A DNA stretch of 64,000 nt, taken from Artemisia argyi (Eukaryota > Streptophyta > Magnoliopsida > Asterales > Asteraceae). The notes beneath the pieces were generated by a model. The model did not search any database, had not been told where the DNA came from, and saw only the letters and a list, made by a program, of their open reading frames with translations. Below, one piece after another: positions 12,533-26,415 of this stretch. The stretch covers positions 39,963,959 to 40,027,958 of the forward strand of contig CM060697.1 in the NCBI GenBank assembly GCA_030686995.1. Direction: 5' to 3'. Made by a program: the position numbers and the translations under genes. Each line of letters starts with the position of its first letter. Position 1 is the first letter of the stretch.

Positions 12533-15500
12533 TTACCTGGCACTCCCCTCGTGAAAATAACAAGCACTTGGAATTTTCCATGTATCCAGCAGTATTCGAG
12601 ACCGAGGGGTTAACTTCTTGAATTTGAAGCTAACCAACTTCAACCGAATGGTAGAGACATTAACTTGAACCACCTCATCCACCTTAGCCTTCTTATGCTT
12701 AAAAAGCCTAGAATTGCGTTCCATCCAAAGGTAGTAGGTAGTAGCAGCAAGTAATAACCGAGATAGTATGCTTACAACAGATCGCCCCTTAGAAATAGGA
12801 ATAAGGAACAAAAGAACATCCTCCAACATGGGTGGGACCGCATCCATGCCGGATAGAGACCGGACCTGCAACCAAACCTGCGAAGAAAATTGACACTCAA
12901 AAAACAAGTGAGCGTGAGAATCAGGAACCGTATCACAAAGTGGGCATCTAAGGAGACTTAAATCAACATTAGGCCCAACATCCGATTCACTAAGTCTATC
13001 TTGAGTCTTCAACTTCTGCCTAATGACAAGCCACAAATGAATAGCATGCCGGGGAATACAATGAGAAAACCACGGAATATGAAACCAATCAACTTGATCA
13101 TCCCTAGCACGAAGGGATTCCCAAGCACATGCAACCGAGAAAGGTCTAAGATTTCCCTCCAAATCACGCCACAATAATCCATCATCGGTTTCATCAATTA
13201 AATTTGGGACCGGGAGATTAACTAAATCAGGAAATCGAGAATACCAATCAACCGGCCATCTCCAAGTACCATTAACAATCACATCACAAACTGAATCCGA
13301 AAGGGTTAAACCAGCCCGAGCAATGTCCCTAGCCGTGAACATATCACGAATAAGGCTAAAAGCACACCACATGTCAAACCAAGCTGAAGTAGACTTACCA
13401 TTATTGATTATATGCCATATAAAAGGACGCACCTTAGGTCTAATAGCAAGTAACTTACGCCATCCCCAACTAACGTCACCCAAGCAAGGAACATCCCAAA
13501 AGCTCCTACCACGAAGTTTGTAAGAATGAATCCATTTAACCCATAAGGACTCCTTATGAGTTAAAATACTCCAAATATACGTAGTCATAAGAGCAATATT
13601 AAAATCAGCCAACCTACGAATACCAAGACCACCTTCACGTTGGGGCTTGCAAACTGATTCCCACGCTACTTTGGCCTTACCTCTTTTCATTTCCCCTTGA
13701 CACCATAAAAAGCCCCTCATGAGCTGCTCCAAATCATGCACAATACGAGTAGGAAGGATAAAAACAGAAGCCCAATAAATATGCATAGAAGACAACACAG
13801 ATTTGATCAATTGAAGCCTCCCCGCAAAAGAAAGGAACTTATTGCGGCAATCATTCACCCGACTTTCCAATTTTTCCACCAGAACCTTACAATCCCTATA
13901 TAGCAGCCGAGAAGATATTAAAGGAACACCTAGATACCGAACAGGGAGAGAACCTTCTGCAAATGGCATAGATTGAAGAATAGTAGCTTTCAAAGCATTA
14001 GGCACATTACAGAAGAAAGCAGTACTTTTAGGAATACTTGGGACAAGACCCGAGACATTCTTGAAATCCTCCAAAGCTTGCATAATAACATTAACCGAAA
14101 CAGGGTGGCCTCTAGAAAACAAGAAAAGATCATCTGCAAAGCAAAGATTAATAATTCTCTGCTACTCACACAAGTGATGAAACTGAAAATCCGCCGAATT
14201 AGAAACCTTTTTCTGCAAAGTAAGTGTTAAAACCTCCATAACCAAAGTAAACAAGTAAGGAGATAAAGGGTCTCCTTGCCTAAACCAGCCATGAAGATCC
14301 CCATTAATACATATAGAATATGAAGTAGAGGAGACACAAACCATGATCCATTCAACCATTTTGTGATGAAAACCAAAACCAACCAGAATAGACTTAAGAA
14401 AATCCCAATCAACCGTATCATAAGCTTTCTGAATATCAACTTTAAAAGCACATCTAGGCTGACCCCTCCCTCTATGATAATTACGCATAAGCTCTTGGGT
14501 GAGTAATATATTATCCGAAATACGACGCCCAGGAACAAACGCAGATTGATTAATACTAACCAAATCACTAAGGGCCTCTTTAATGCGATTAGCAATAATC
14601 TTACTAATGCATTTATATAGAACATTGCAGCAAGAAATAGGCCTATAGTCATTAATCTTAGAAGGGGTAGACACTTTAGGAATCAAAGATATATTGGTGT
14701 GACTGATTTCCTTCAAAAGCTTACCATTAGTAAAGAAGTCCCTAATAGCACCCGTAATATCACTACCAACAACATCCCAAGCTTTCTTAAAGAACGCAGC
14801 AGTGTAACCATCCGGACCGGGGGCCTTATCATCCCCCATCGAGAACAAAGCATCCTTAATATCAGCATCCGTAACATCCCGAACCATAAAATCAGCCCTA
14901 TGCTGATCGAGAACATTAATAAACAAATCATGATCGTCCAGAGGGCTACAATCCCCTTCCGTGCCAAGAAACTGCTCATAATGAGAAACAAACGCCCCTG
15001 CAACCGCATTACCCTCATACAAAACATTAGCCGCATCTCGAACCAATTCAATTCGATTGCGAGCACATTTACTTTTAACAATATTATGAAAATAAGCCGT
15101 ATTAGAATCACCTGCATGGAGCCATTGAATTTTGGATTTTTGCTTAAGAAACCTCTCTTCATCAAGGGTAGCCACCTTAAAAGCAACAAGGTAATGAGCA
15201 TGCTCCTCACGAAGGGCTGAATTGAAAGGATCCTTATCAATTGCCACTTGGACCTCATCTAATTCCTTACGAATATTAGCAACCCGCTCATGAAGATTAC
15301 CTTGATTGCGTAAAAGCTTACGAAAAGGAGATTTCAGCCCCTTCAAGCGTTTAACAACACGATACATAGCACAACCATTGACATCAATATTCCACCCCGA
15401 AGTAACCGTATCAAGAAAGCCTTCTTTATGCACCAGAAAATTAGAAAACTTAAACGGTTTAGGTTTGAGTTTGGTCACCTAAGGGATACGAAGAACACAA

Positions 15501-16902
15501 GGAGAATGATCCGATATCCGGTACGGTTGAAAGATAGCAAAGGAACCCGGGAAAATATCACCAAACTTCAAATTACCCATAACACAATCAATTTTCTTCA
15601 ACGTTCCATTAGAGCCTCTTGGTTTTTGATTCCGTGTAAAATGCAGCCCCGTACTATTAATATCCATAACCTCCATATTCATAACACAATCTATAAATTC
15701 ACGCATAGCAATATCAGGAGCATAACCACCACATGAATGATCTTCCAAGTTAAGGGCAGCATTAAAATCTCCCAATAACACCCAAGGTCTACTACGCATA
15801 AAAGTAGCATGACTAACGAGGTTGCTCCAAAGAGCTCTCCGATCAACATAATAGTTATCTGCATATACTAAAGAACAAAAGACAGTTTTGTTTTAATTAC
15901 GAATATTAACCTGTACATGCATAACTTGGTTAGAAGAAGCCACAACCATAACATCAACAATATCATCATTCCAACCAAGAATAATCCGAGAACCCTTACT
16001 ACAAATATTCCCATTCGGCGTCCATTTCCAACGACGACAAACCTTACGACGCTGTTTTTTTGATCGCATGGGTGTTCAAGGTTGGTTTGATGATGATGAT
16101 GTTGTGTCTCAGCCTTTTGTGATCATATGGGTGCTGCTGTTCATCTTGGTGCGTGTTTTGCACGCTAGTGATGATGGGGTGATCATGGTTCGTAAGTTGC
16201 AGATTTGCTGCATGGGGGTTATCATTCAAGTTTGTTCTTGCCTTTGGTTTATACATATTTAGATTTGATTCATGGGTTTCTATGATGCATCGTCATGGCA
16301 TGGCTTGGTTACTTTCTTGCATGATTTTTGATATCTAATCCCATCGTATTTATTAGATTTGTAGTGTTCGATATATTTGGTATTATTGTCTATAATACGA
16401 TGGGAATGGTGGAGGTTTTGTTTGTGGTGTTCTTTGCTACTACAAACAGATTATATGTTGAAGATCGCTTGTATGATTATACATGGATTCTTCATGGAAG
16501 TTAAGGTGGACCGCCAAAGTGATTTAGAAGGCTCGAGTGCTTTTCTTGAGTAGTATTGTAATTTTTTATGTACTTTTATCATTATTGGTAGGTTCATTTT
16601 AATGTAAGTTATAGGAATGGTGTGTCATTCTTATATTCGAGTCTGTAAGTGTCTTAAGGGACGGAGGTGAGGGATATCACCCTCATCCTATGTACCTCAA
16701 CGTTTTTTGGAGTAATGAATTTTGCCGGGGTGAATTAACCCTTTTACCCAAAAAAAAAAGTATCATATACCACCAAAGCATCCACATGAGATTCCAAAAT
16801 AGCACACACACTAAGATTATTCTCATTAACAACCTGACGAACCTCTTTTTGTTTAGGGGAATGGTTCAGACCCCATATATTCCATGAAGCGATACTAAAC
16901 AT
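12533..16902 (-). pseudogene. LINE ORF2 (EN-RT), decayed
   Basis: Reads in the order expected for ORF2. The endonuclease C-half keeps VLLGDFNAALN and SDHSPCVLRIP (15479-15799). The RT (14162-15478) has APGPDGYTAAFFKKAW, DYRPISCCNVLYKCISKI and FKVDIQKAYDTVDW. The catalytic FADD lies just after a stop at 14162-14164. The thumb and zf-RVT region follows, with CPLCDTVPDSHAH (12533-14122). Breaks seen: a TAG at 15479-15481, a TAG at 14162-14164 (CAG in the intact copy), and an in-frame loss of about six codons before RQGDPLSPYLF. A foreign element sits at ~16053-16759 near the N terminus. ORF2 start is taken at 16902, overlapping the ORF1 stop as in the intact copy. Confidence 0.88.
16053..16759 (+). 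mobile_element. 5'-truncated non-autonomous element (D-type tail), ~0.7 kb
   Basis: Plus-strand insertion in LINE ORF2, ending in TTTACCC plus a ten-A run at 16750-16759. Its 3' end shows the family hairpins: AATG/CATT with loop GTGTGT; TGAGGG/CCCTCA with loop ATATCA; and a GGGGT...ACCC terminal hairpin. LINE sequence resumes at once after the poly(A). The 5' join lies at about 16050-16053, and some LINE bases appear to be missing across the site, so no clean TSD was found. No ORF of note. Confidence 0.75.
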
Positions 16903-18045
16903 CGGGAACATTTAGAACGGAAGTGGTTGCCCCTGATTTATCAAACAAATTACCCGATTCATCAAATGCATTAACAACCTCTTCCTCATCCGGATTTGTA
17001 TCATCTTGAACATCTTCATCAACCGCCAAAGAATCAAAAGGATTAGATGTATAAACATTTGCAGCAGGTTTAGATGAACTTGCCTTAGGAATCTGGTTGG
17101 TTATTCTTTCATTAACATTACGGGTTGGATTAGTGCTCACATTGGACTTTAAGTTACTACTTGATGAAGCGACGTCTACCTTTTTAGAGGGAGGACCAGA
17201 ACTAGAACTAGCACCACCTTGTGGTGGTTGAGATGGATTAGTAGAAGCTTTCGGCCTGTAATACATGTTCTTACCCACAGGGAAACCATTAACGACATTA
17301 CCTACATCATTAACCTTAGCTTTACCTTTTTTCTTGTTCTTCTTCTAGCCCACTTGTTGAAAACCATCATCATCATTAGATTGCTCCACAACCGGGGTGA
17401 TCACAACTTTCTTAGGACAACTCTCATCAGAATGACCAAATATCAAACATACATCACACCTTGGTGGTTTCCATTCATACTCAACCCGGATAGTTTCAGA
17501 CGTGAACTCAAGACTATCCAAGAGAGGAACACCAACCGTAATTGACTCCTTAAGAGCAGCTTGAGAATCAATCTCAATTAAACACCTAGCAAAGCTACTC
17601 CTTCCCCAAGAATCTATACACATCGCACTAGTGTAAGAATCAAGCATAATAGGCTTACCTAAATGCGTTGCAATAATACTAATACCATCTTCCGAAAAGA
17701 CCTGGAATGGAACATCATGAAGTTTAACCCATACAGGGATACGGGTTAACTCCTCTTTCTTTAGGCTCGTGTTCATATTCCACTTTTTCAGAATGATAGG
17801 GCTATTCTTAATCATCCATGGTCCCTCTTCTAAAACAGCCTCCAAACCAACCTGGGAATCAAATTTAAAAAAGAAGAAACCATTTTCATTCATCATAACA
17901 CGTTTAAGACCATACTTAGCCCAATTGTTACGAACGAAGTATTCCACCACCGGAAACGCAATACGCTTACCGATAAAATAACCATAAAGGGTGTACTCCA
18001 ATTTTGTGCTAATATTTTTAACCACCTTCCGGGGAATAGATACAT

Positions 18046-21000
18046 TTTTTTTTTTTTGGGTAAAAGGGTTCCACCCTGGCAAAATATTACTCAAAAAAAC
18101 GTTGAAGTACAATGGATGAGAGTGAATCTCTCATCAGAGTCCCTAAGGACACTACCACTACCACTATATAAGAATGACAGGCCATTCTTATAACAAACAG
18201 ATCTAAATACAACTAACCATGACTAGCAACTAAATTACAATACATTACAACTCAAATAAACATTAAAGTCTTCTTTGAGTCTTCTTAGTCATCCTAGCAG
18301 TCCAGATCTTAAACATGCGAACTTCCAGCTTTAACCAATTGCATCTTCTATTTTTTTTTGGGTAAAGGGGAGTAATCCTGCACCCGGTAAAATACATAAA
18401 TCAAAACGTTTAAGTACAATGGAAGAGAGTGAGTCTCTCATCGAAGTCCCTAAGGACACTACCACTACCACTATATAAGAATGACATGCCATTCTTATAA
18501 CTACCAGATCTAAATACAACTAACGATGACTAGTAATAAAAATACAAAACATCACAACTCAAATAAAATTGAAGTCTTCTTAGTCATCCTAGCGATCCAG
18601 ATCACAAACATGCGAACTTCCAGCTTCAACAAATTGCGTCTTCTATTAGTATTATGCAAGGCATAATCTAATAACCTAATAAGAGTGACTTCCGTAGCAA
18701 ATAAATTTGAAGCATAAACATGGTCTAAGCGACCCAACCTCCAGCATATCCGAGCTTGAACCAATCTTCCAGCATATAGTAATTTGAACCAATCTTCCAA
18801 CCAATCCGAGTGAAAACCTTGAAGACAAACAATGATCAAATCACCATGCACCACACCTCCCATGATCCCACAAAAGACTGAAATTCGAACATAAATCGTA
18901 CCCAAGCCCTTCATAAACGTGTGATCACAGGTCCACATAATCAACTTACTTCGCTGAAACCATGCTTAGTAAGTAGACAAATCCATGTTCCATCTCTCTC
19001 GTAAACCCTCAACCACAAAAATTCCAATTCAGATCCACACAATCACGTCCAAATACAATCAGAAAAATACAAACCCTAACTTAGAGTATTGGACCAATAG
19101 ACCCACACCCTAACCAGAATTATGATGATCGTTGAAGCACACAAAGATTCCCAAACAATAACTTGCACACCTCACAACCCCTGATGAAGGGTTTCGAATA
19201 AGAATGAGTACACAACAGCAGCAAGTAACACCAATAATCTTGTACGCAATAGAAAAACGAAACCCTAAAAAAGGAATCGTTAAGGCTTAAAGCACTTTAA
19301 TCCAAATCAGATTAAATTATGCGTAACAAGATGGAGATCGATTGATATATATAAAGAAATCAGTAGAAACCGACTTACACAATAAGTATAGAATCGATCT
19401 TAAACAAATAACCCTTAATCGAAACCCTAAATATATGTAAAACCGATTAGAGAAACTAAGTCGGTTTAGTGAATAAACAGGTATTACCCTCAACGATTTA
19501 CACAACAACAACTTACAAACAATACGAGATCAGCAGCCAAGACCAAAATCATACGATTTGAAGGAGTTAATTGTGAAAAAACGATTAGGGATTTAGGGTT
19601 TCTGAAAAAAACGATTTCCTACCCCTACAAACCAGAAAATAATGTGGATTAAGCAACAAGAATGGTAAAATTAATGAATAACACGAATGCTAATCAATAA
19701 ATCTTAACAAAGCGTTGCAAAAAACACAAGAATTAGGTGGTTATTGATGAAAAACGATTAGGATCAGGTAGGGGTAGGAAATCGCCAGAGAGAGAGAGTT
19801 ATTAGGGTTTTTTTTGGCTTTGTCGAGTCCTAGTTTTAATTGCATCTTCTATTAGTATTATGCTAAAAGCATAATCTAATAACCTAATACGAGTGACTTC
19901 CATAGCAAATCGACGTTGAAGCATAAACATGGTCTAAGCGACCCAACCTCACAGCATCAAATTCCCAATGCATCTTCTATTAGTATTATGCAGTAAGCAT
20001 AATCTAATAACCTAATAAGAGTGCAATCCGTAGCAAATCAAATTTGAAAATAATACATGGTCTAAACGACCCTACCTTCCAGCATCAAATAACTTGAACC
20101 AATCTTCCAATCAATACGAGTTAGACATATGAAGACAGCCAATAATCAAGTCACAATGCCACCACGCCTCCCATGATCACACAAAGGCAAAAATAAGTAC
20201 CATCAAACACACATAAGCCCTTCATACACGTGTGAACACTAACGTAAAAACATGAATCACAACAATCTCCTGATATAGCAATCACAAAACCACACAAGCA
20301 GCTCTTGTGAAAGTAACCCATGTATTTGCAAGGACGAATGAACCCTTGACAAGAGATCAAAAGTGATACAAAATCATAAGGTTAACATGCTGAGTAACCC
20401 TAACAAATCAAACCAAACCAGCCTTGCCCATAACCCAATCAGCTCCATACCAGCATACAATACACCTTAAATGAACACCATGAACACCATGCTGAAACTG
20501 ATCAAAAAACAATGGTATGGGACCAAGACAAAACCAGCAAACACCGAGAACAATACAAGACCGAGTGTAAATTGAATGAGCATCAGGTCTTGTATTGTAC
20601 CCAAGAGTTTACATAATCTAAATATCCCAATAGGCCAAAAACGTAATCATCTCTCCATTAAAACCCACGTACACATGATAAACCATAAAATAACAAGATG
20701 TACATCATCAATCAACCACCCCAATACAGGTTATTCATCATAGTAACAACCAGATTCATCATCAAAACCATAAAGAAATTCGAAACCCTAAAAAGAGTTT
20801 CATAAGCATGAACGCCTAGTACCAACACAACCCAATGGATCAACCAGAAACAAAGCATGCAACCCATGTCAATCCAAAGCCACCACCAGATCGAAACAAC
20901 ACAGATAGAAAACATGTAGAACCATACGATCACCAAAACAAGATGAAACCCTAAAAAAACCGATTACAAAATAAAAGTAATCGTTTAGGGTTAAAAACCC

Positions 21001-21460
21001 TCAAACGATCACCCAATAACGATAAAGATATAGTAATCGTTCAGGGATAAAAGATAGAACGAAACCCTAATTAATGAGTCGATTAATAACCGACTATAGA
21101 ACAAAACGATTAGGGTTTAGAAAAACGGCCATGGGATCGACCCTTTAAATGTATAATCGATTTACAGGACCGACCTATGAATTAAGGATAAAGGGTGCGA
21201 TTACAATCAACAGATCGAAACCCTAAAAACCAAACACGATCAAAACAGATCGCAATAAGGAATAGGGAATCGATATGGAGAAATCTTAAGTATATATCAA
21301 GAAAAGAGGACAGCCGCCATCCCCTTAGAAGAATAAAACCAACCTCATCAGCGTATTGCATACCCTAAGCACGAAAAAGGAATCGAACTAGGGTAGAGAG
21401 GACGTGGAGAGGAGGTTCTATTGCCGGAAAAGAGAAGGGGTATGGCGGCCCGGGAAAGTT
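18046..21460 (-). mobile_element. Non-autonomous element (A-type tail) holding a second element
   Basis: Inserted in LINE ORF1, with its 3' end at 18046 (long poly-T, then GGGTAAAAGGGTTCCACCC). Own sequence is 18046-18350 plus 19838 to about 21460. It has the A-family hairpins and two copies of a ~125-bp module (19838-20100) holding a long hairpin, ATTAG.ATTATGC paired with GCATAATCTAAT. The 5' part is rich in AAACCCTAA and ends in a GGCCGCC/TTTTCCGGC motif shared with the element at 26416. The 5' border is approximate, because LINE sequence resumes between about 21455 and 21470 and no clear TSD was found. No ORF. Confidence 0.75.
18351..19837 (-). mobile_element. Nested non-autonomous element, ~1.49 kb
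   Basis: Third-level insertion (satellite > LINE > A-type element > this one). It is flanked by a perfect 14-bp TSD, AATTGCATCTTCTA, at 18337-18350 and 19838-19851. The tail reads GGGTAAAGGGGAGTAATCC (B-type terminus), but the body has one copy of the A-family module (about 18600-18760) and a GAGAGACTCACTCTC hairpin, so it is a mosaic of the two families. The 5' end is rich in AAACCCTAA and has a GAGAGAGAG run. No coding sequence. Confidence 0.85.
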
Positions 21461-22600
21461 AGACACATTATCCACCTTAATACCATGAAAGTTAGACTTT
21501 CTTTTGGTATTAGTATCATTCGTACCAGTTGTAGCACCAACATAGGACTTAGGGGCTGAATTCACATCAACGGAATGCACATTAGGAGTAGGATCAGCTT
21601 GCTTCTTATTAGGAATGGCATTAGTACTTATTGGCTGATCATCACCATGTTTCTCAATATTATCAATCCTTGACGAGCTAGTTGTACTTGGTTTAGAAGT
21701 ACTAAGCCTTGCCGAGTTAGTAGTAGACACACGAACACCATCCCCCATCGGCAAATGTGCAAACTCATCATTAGTAGATGGGTGCTAAGGGGAGGAAAAA
21801 ATCCCTTCCCCACAGTATGAGCAGCACTAGTGTTGGGATTGAAATACTCTCCAAAAACCGAATCATCATAGCTTCCCCCACGACTAGCATCTGATTCCAT
21901 GGTGTTAACATCAATATTGTCAACATTCACAACACCACTAGTACCCATAGTATTCACATTCGAATCCCTAGCAGCCCTATCAACAGTAGCATTCATATTC
22001 GACTCCAAGTTAGGGGTTTTCAAAACCCTAAACGCTTGTTTTGGCTGCGTAACCTCTGTGGTACCACCCTCCCTCCTAAAACCAGCAAACCGAGCTTGTA
22101 AACTTTGAATATCAACGTCAGGAATAATAAACTCTCTCCATAATCGATTAAAGAACAACAAAAAAAAAACGAAACCCTAAAGTAGCGATACCCTAAAGAA
22201 CGATCAAAAGAAAACAAAAGATCCACATCAATCTTTATTGCGAGTGCCTCAACATAAGTCAAGACATGATTTAAATACCACCAGATCCCTAACCGACTTC
22301 CATGATAGAATCGTAGCAAAAAATAGGAGTGAAAACCGACCAGCGAAACCCTAAAAACCTAAAAAGCGATTAAAACAAAAACCCAAAAGAAATCGAAACC
22401 CTAACTAAATCAGGTCTGAATCCAAATAAAAACAATGTTATAAGACTGAATTAAACTAGTTAACCGTCTAAAACACAATCGTTATAAGGATTAGAACAAG
22501 ATTTGAAAGATAGAGATCGATTTAGGAGGTTAGGGTTTGTTGATATAAATCGCCCATAGTAGAGAGAGTTTTTTAGTTAGGGAAAGGAGGCAACTGGCTA

Positions 22601-25600
22601 CATAAAGTTAGCCTTTCGAGACAACGGATCTCATCATGTAAGTGACAATTCCTCTTATCAAGTGTGGAAGCATTAGGGACAACGGCTATCATCATGTTAA
22701 GGGGAATTGATCTCATTAAGTAAGCTAGCGTTTAGGGGCAACGCCTCCCATAAAGTAAGGTACAATTGCTCTCAACAATTGAGCTTTTAGGGACACCGAC
22801 TCTTATCATGGAAGGGACAAATTGCCCTTATATAGGTAGCCTTTAGAGACAACGGATATCATCATGTAAGTGACAATTCCTTATATCAAGTATGGAAGCA
22901 TTAGGGACAACGGCTATCATAATGTAAAGGGCAATTGCTCTCATCAAGTGACCAAGTGTTTATGGACAACGACTCCCAGAAAGTAAGGTACAATTGCTCT
23001 CTCAACAAGTGAGCCTTTAGGGACAACGACTCTTATCAAGTAAGGGACAAATTGCCCTTATCAAGTAAGGGACAAATTGCCCTTTAAAGACAACGGATCT
23101 TATCATGTAAGTGACAATTCCTCTTATCAAGTGTGGAAGCATTAGGGACAACGACTGTCATCATGTAAGGGCAATTGCTCTCAACAAGTGAGCAAGCATT
23201 TAGGGACAATGAATTCCACAAAGTAAGGTACAATTGCTCTGAACAAGTGAGCCTTTAGGGACAATGGCTCTTATCATGTAAGGGACAAATTGCCCTTATA
23301 AAGGTAGCCTTTAGAGACAACGGATCTTATCATGTAAGTGAAAATTCCTCTTATCAAGTGTGGAAGCATTAGGGACAACGGCTATCATCATGTAAAGGGG
23401 AATTGCTCTCATCAAGTGAGCAAGCGTTTAGGGACAACGGCTCTCATAAAGTAAGATACAATTGCTCTCAACAAGTGAAACCTTTAGGGACAACGGCTCT
23501 TATCATGTAAGGGACAAATTGCCCTTATAAAGGTAGCCTTTATAGACAACGGATCTTTTCATGTAAGTGACAATTCCTCTTATAAAGTGTGGAAGCATTA
23601 GGGACAACGTCTATCATCATGTAAAGGGCAATTGCTCTCTTCAAGTGAGGAAGCATTTAGGGACAATGACTCCCATAAAGTTAGGTACAATTGCTCTCAA
23701 CAAGTGAACGTTTATGGACAACAGCTCTTATCATGTAAGGGAAAATTGCCCTCATAAAGTTAGCCTTTAGGGACAACGGATCTCATCATGCAAGTGACAA
23801 TTGCTCTTGTCAAGTGTGCAAGCATTAGGGACAACGGCTATCATCATGTAAAGGGGAATTCCTTTCATCAAGTGAGCATGCGTTTAGGGACAACGACTCC
23901 CATAAAGTAAGGTACAATTGCTCTTAACAAGTGAGCCTTTAGGGAGAATGGCTCTTATCATGTAAGGCACAAATTCCCGTCATAAAGTTAGCCGTTAGAG
24001 ACAACGGATCTCATCATGTAAGTGACAATTCCTCTTATCAAGTGTGGAAGCATTAGGGACAACGGATATCATCATGTTAAGGGAATTGCTCTCATTAACT
24101 AAGCTAGTGTTTAGGGGCAACGACTCCCATAAAGTAAGGAATAATTGCTCTCAATTGAGCCTTTAGGGACACCGACTCTTATCATGGAAGGGACAAATTG
24201 CCCTTATATAGGTAGCCTTTAGAGACACCGGATATCATCATGTAAGTTACAATTCCTTATATCAAGTATCGAAGAATTAGGGACAACGACTATCATCATG
24301 TAAAGGGCAATTGCTCTCATCAAGTGAGCAAGCGTTTAGGGACAACGACTCCCACAAAGTAAGGTACAATTGCTCTCTCAACAAGTGAGCCTTTAAGGAC
24401 AACGACTCTTATCATGTAAGGGACAAATTGCCCTTATAAGGGTAGCCTTTAAAGACAACGGATCTTATCATGTAGGTGACAATTCCTCTTATCAAGTGTG
24501 GAAGCATTAGGAACAACGGCTGTCATCATGTAAAGGGCAATTGCTCTCAACAAGTGAGCAAGCATTTAGGGACAACGGCTTCCACAACGTAAGGTACAAT
24601 TGCTCTCAACAAGTGAGCATTTAGGGACAATGGCTCTTATCATGTAAGGGACAAATTGCCCTTGTAAAGGTAACCTTTAGAGACAACGGGTCTTATCATG
24701 TAAGTGACAATTCCTTTTATCAAGTGCGGAAGCATTAGGGACAACGGCTATCATCATGTAAAGGGGAATTTCTCTCATCAATTGAGCAAGCGTTTAGGGA
24801 CAACGGCTCCCATAAAGTAAGGTACAATTGCTCTCAACAAGTGAAACCTTTGGAGAAAACGGCTCTTATCATGTAAGGGACATATTGCCCTTATAAAGGT
24901 AGCCTTTATAGACAACGGGTCTCTTCATGTAAGTGACAATGCCTCTTATCAAGTGTGGAAGCATTAGGGACAACGTCTATCATCATGTAAAGGGCAATTG
25001 CTCTCATCAAGTGAGGAAGCATTTAGGGATAATGGCTCCCATAAAGTTAGGTACAATTGCTCTCAACAAGTGAGCGTTTATGGACAACAGCTCTTATCTT
25101 GTAAGGGAAAATTGCCCTCATAAAGTTAGCCTTTAGGGACAACGGATCTCATCATGCAAGTGACAATTGCTCTTGTCAAGTGTGCAAGCATTAGGGACAA
25201 CGGCTATCATCATGTAAAGGGGAATTCCTCTCATCAAGTGAGCATGCGTTTAGGGACAACGACTCCCATAAAGTAAGGTACAATTGCTTTTAACAAGTGA
25301 GCCTTTAGGGAGAACGGCTCTTATCATGTAAGGGACAAATTTCCGTCATAAAGTTAGCCGTTAGAGACAACGGATCTCATCATGTAAGTGACAATTCCTC
25401 TTATCAAGTGTGGAAGCATTAGGGACAACGGCTATCATCATGTTAAGGGGAATTGCTCTCATTAAGTAAGCTAGCGTTTAGGGGCAACGACTCTGATAAA
25501 GTAAGGTACAATTGCTCTCAACAATTGAGCCTTTAGGGACACCGACTCTTATCATAGAAGGGTCAAATTGCTCTTATATAGGTAGCCTTTAGAGACAATG

Positions 25601-26415
25601 GATATCATCATGTAAGTGACAATTCCTTATATCAAGTATGGAAGCATTAGGGACAACGGCTATCATCATGTAAAGGGCAATTTCTCTCATCAAGTGAGCA
25701 AGCGTTTACGGACAACGACTCCCATAAAGTAAGGTACAATTGCTCTCTCAACAAGTGAGCTTTAGGGACAACGGCTCTTATCATGTAAGGGACAAATTGC
25801 CCTAATAAAGGTAGCCTTTAGAGACAACGGATCTTATCATGTAAGTGACAATTCCTCTTATCAAGTGTGGAAGCATTAGGGACAAAGGCTATCATCATGT
25901 AAAGGGCAACTGCTCTCATCAAGTGAGCAAGCATTTAGGGACAACGGCTTCCACAAAGCAAGGTACAATTGCTCTCAACAAGTGAGCCTTTAGGGACAAC
26001 GACTCTTATCATGTAAGGGACAAATTGCCCTCATAAAGTTAGCCTTAGGGACAACGGATCTCATCATGCAAGTGACAATTGCTCTTGTCAAGCGTGCTTG
26101 CATTTGGGAGAACGGTTATCATCACGTAAAGGGGAATTGCTCTCATCAAGTGAGCAAGCATTTAAGGACAACGGCTCCCATAAAGTAAGGTACAATTGCT
26201 CTCAACAAGTGAACCTTTAGGGACAACGGCTCCGATCATGTTAGTGAGAAATTGCATTTATGAAGGTAGACTTTATAGACAACGGAACTCTTCATGTAAG
26301 TGACAATTCCTATTATCAAGTGTGGAAGCATTAGGGATTACGTCTATCATCATGTAAAGGGCAATTGCTCTAATCAGGTGAGCAAGCATTTAGGGACAAC
26401 GGCTCCCATAAAGTT
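22601..26415. repeat. Satellite array, block 3
   Basis: About 17 higher-order units of the same satellite. A local imperfect direct duplication (TTATCAAGTAAGGGACAAATT) occurs near 23033-23083. A larger pattern, in which a run of several units with the same variants recurs (compare 23100-24060 with 24460-25440), suggests that multi-unit blocks were duplicated. No gene seen. Confidence 0.95.

Larger units (their letters stand above)
16895..22141 (-). pseudogene. LINE ORF1 (DUF4283/zinc knuckle), split and decayed
   Basis: ORF1 in two parts around the insertion at ~18046-21460. The C-terminal part (16895-18045) has the DUF4283-like core (TLYGYFIGKRIAFPVVEYF, GPWMIKNSPIILKKW, IPVWVKLHDVPFQVF) and the knuckle CDVCLIFGHSDESC (CX2CX4HX4C). 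It is followed by a stop at 17345-17347 and an in-frame tail ending SVLNVPDV at 16895. The N-terminal part (~21460-22141) keeps QAFRVLKTPNLES and GKGFFPPLS but is frameshifted just after its ATG at 22141. It is presumed to have been a nucleic-acid-binding partner of ORF2 and is now non-functional. Confidence 0.82.
12204..22600 (-). mobile_element. Full-length LINE (old copy) with three insertions
   Basis: A LINE inserted in satellite. The 16-bp TSD CATAAAGTTAGCCTTT is perfect at 12188-12203 and 22601-22616. From its 3' end (poly-T at 12204) it has the 3' UTR, ORF2 (12533-16902), ORF1 (16895-22141) and a 5' UTR (22142-22600). Its 5' end matches the other LINEs near CTCTCTACTATGGGCGAT. It is interrupted at ~16053-16759 and ~18046-21460, and the latter holds a further insertion. 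Without these the LINE is ~6.3 kb, the same as the young copies. Several nonsense codons and frameshifts make it inactive. Confidence 0.9.

Noticed and set aside
14699..15258. 173- and 181-codon frames overlapping LINE ORF2 in other frames
   Set aside because: Shadow frames of the RT/EN coding sequence; no independent similarity.
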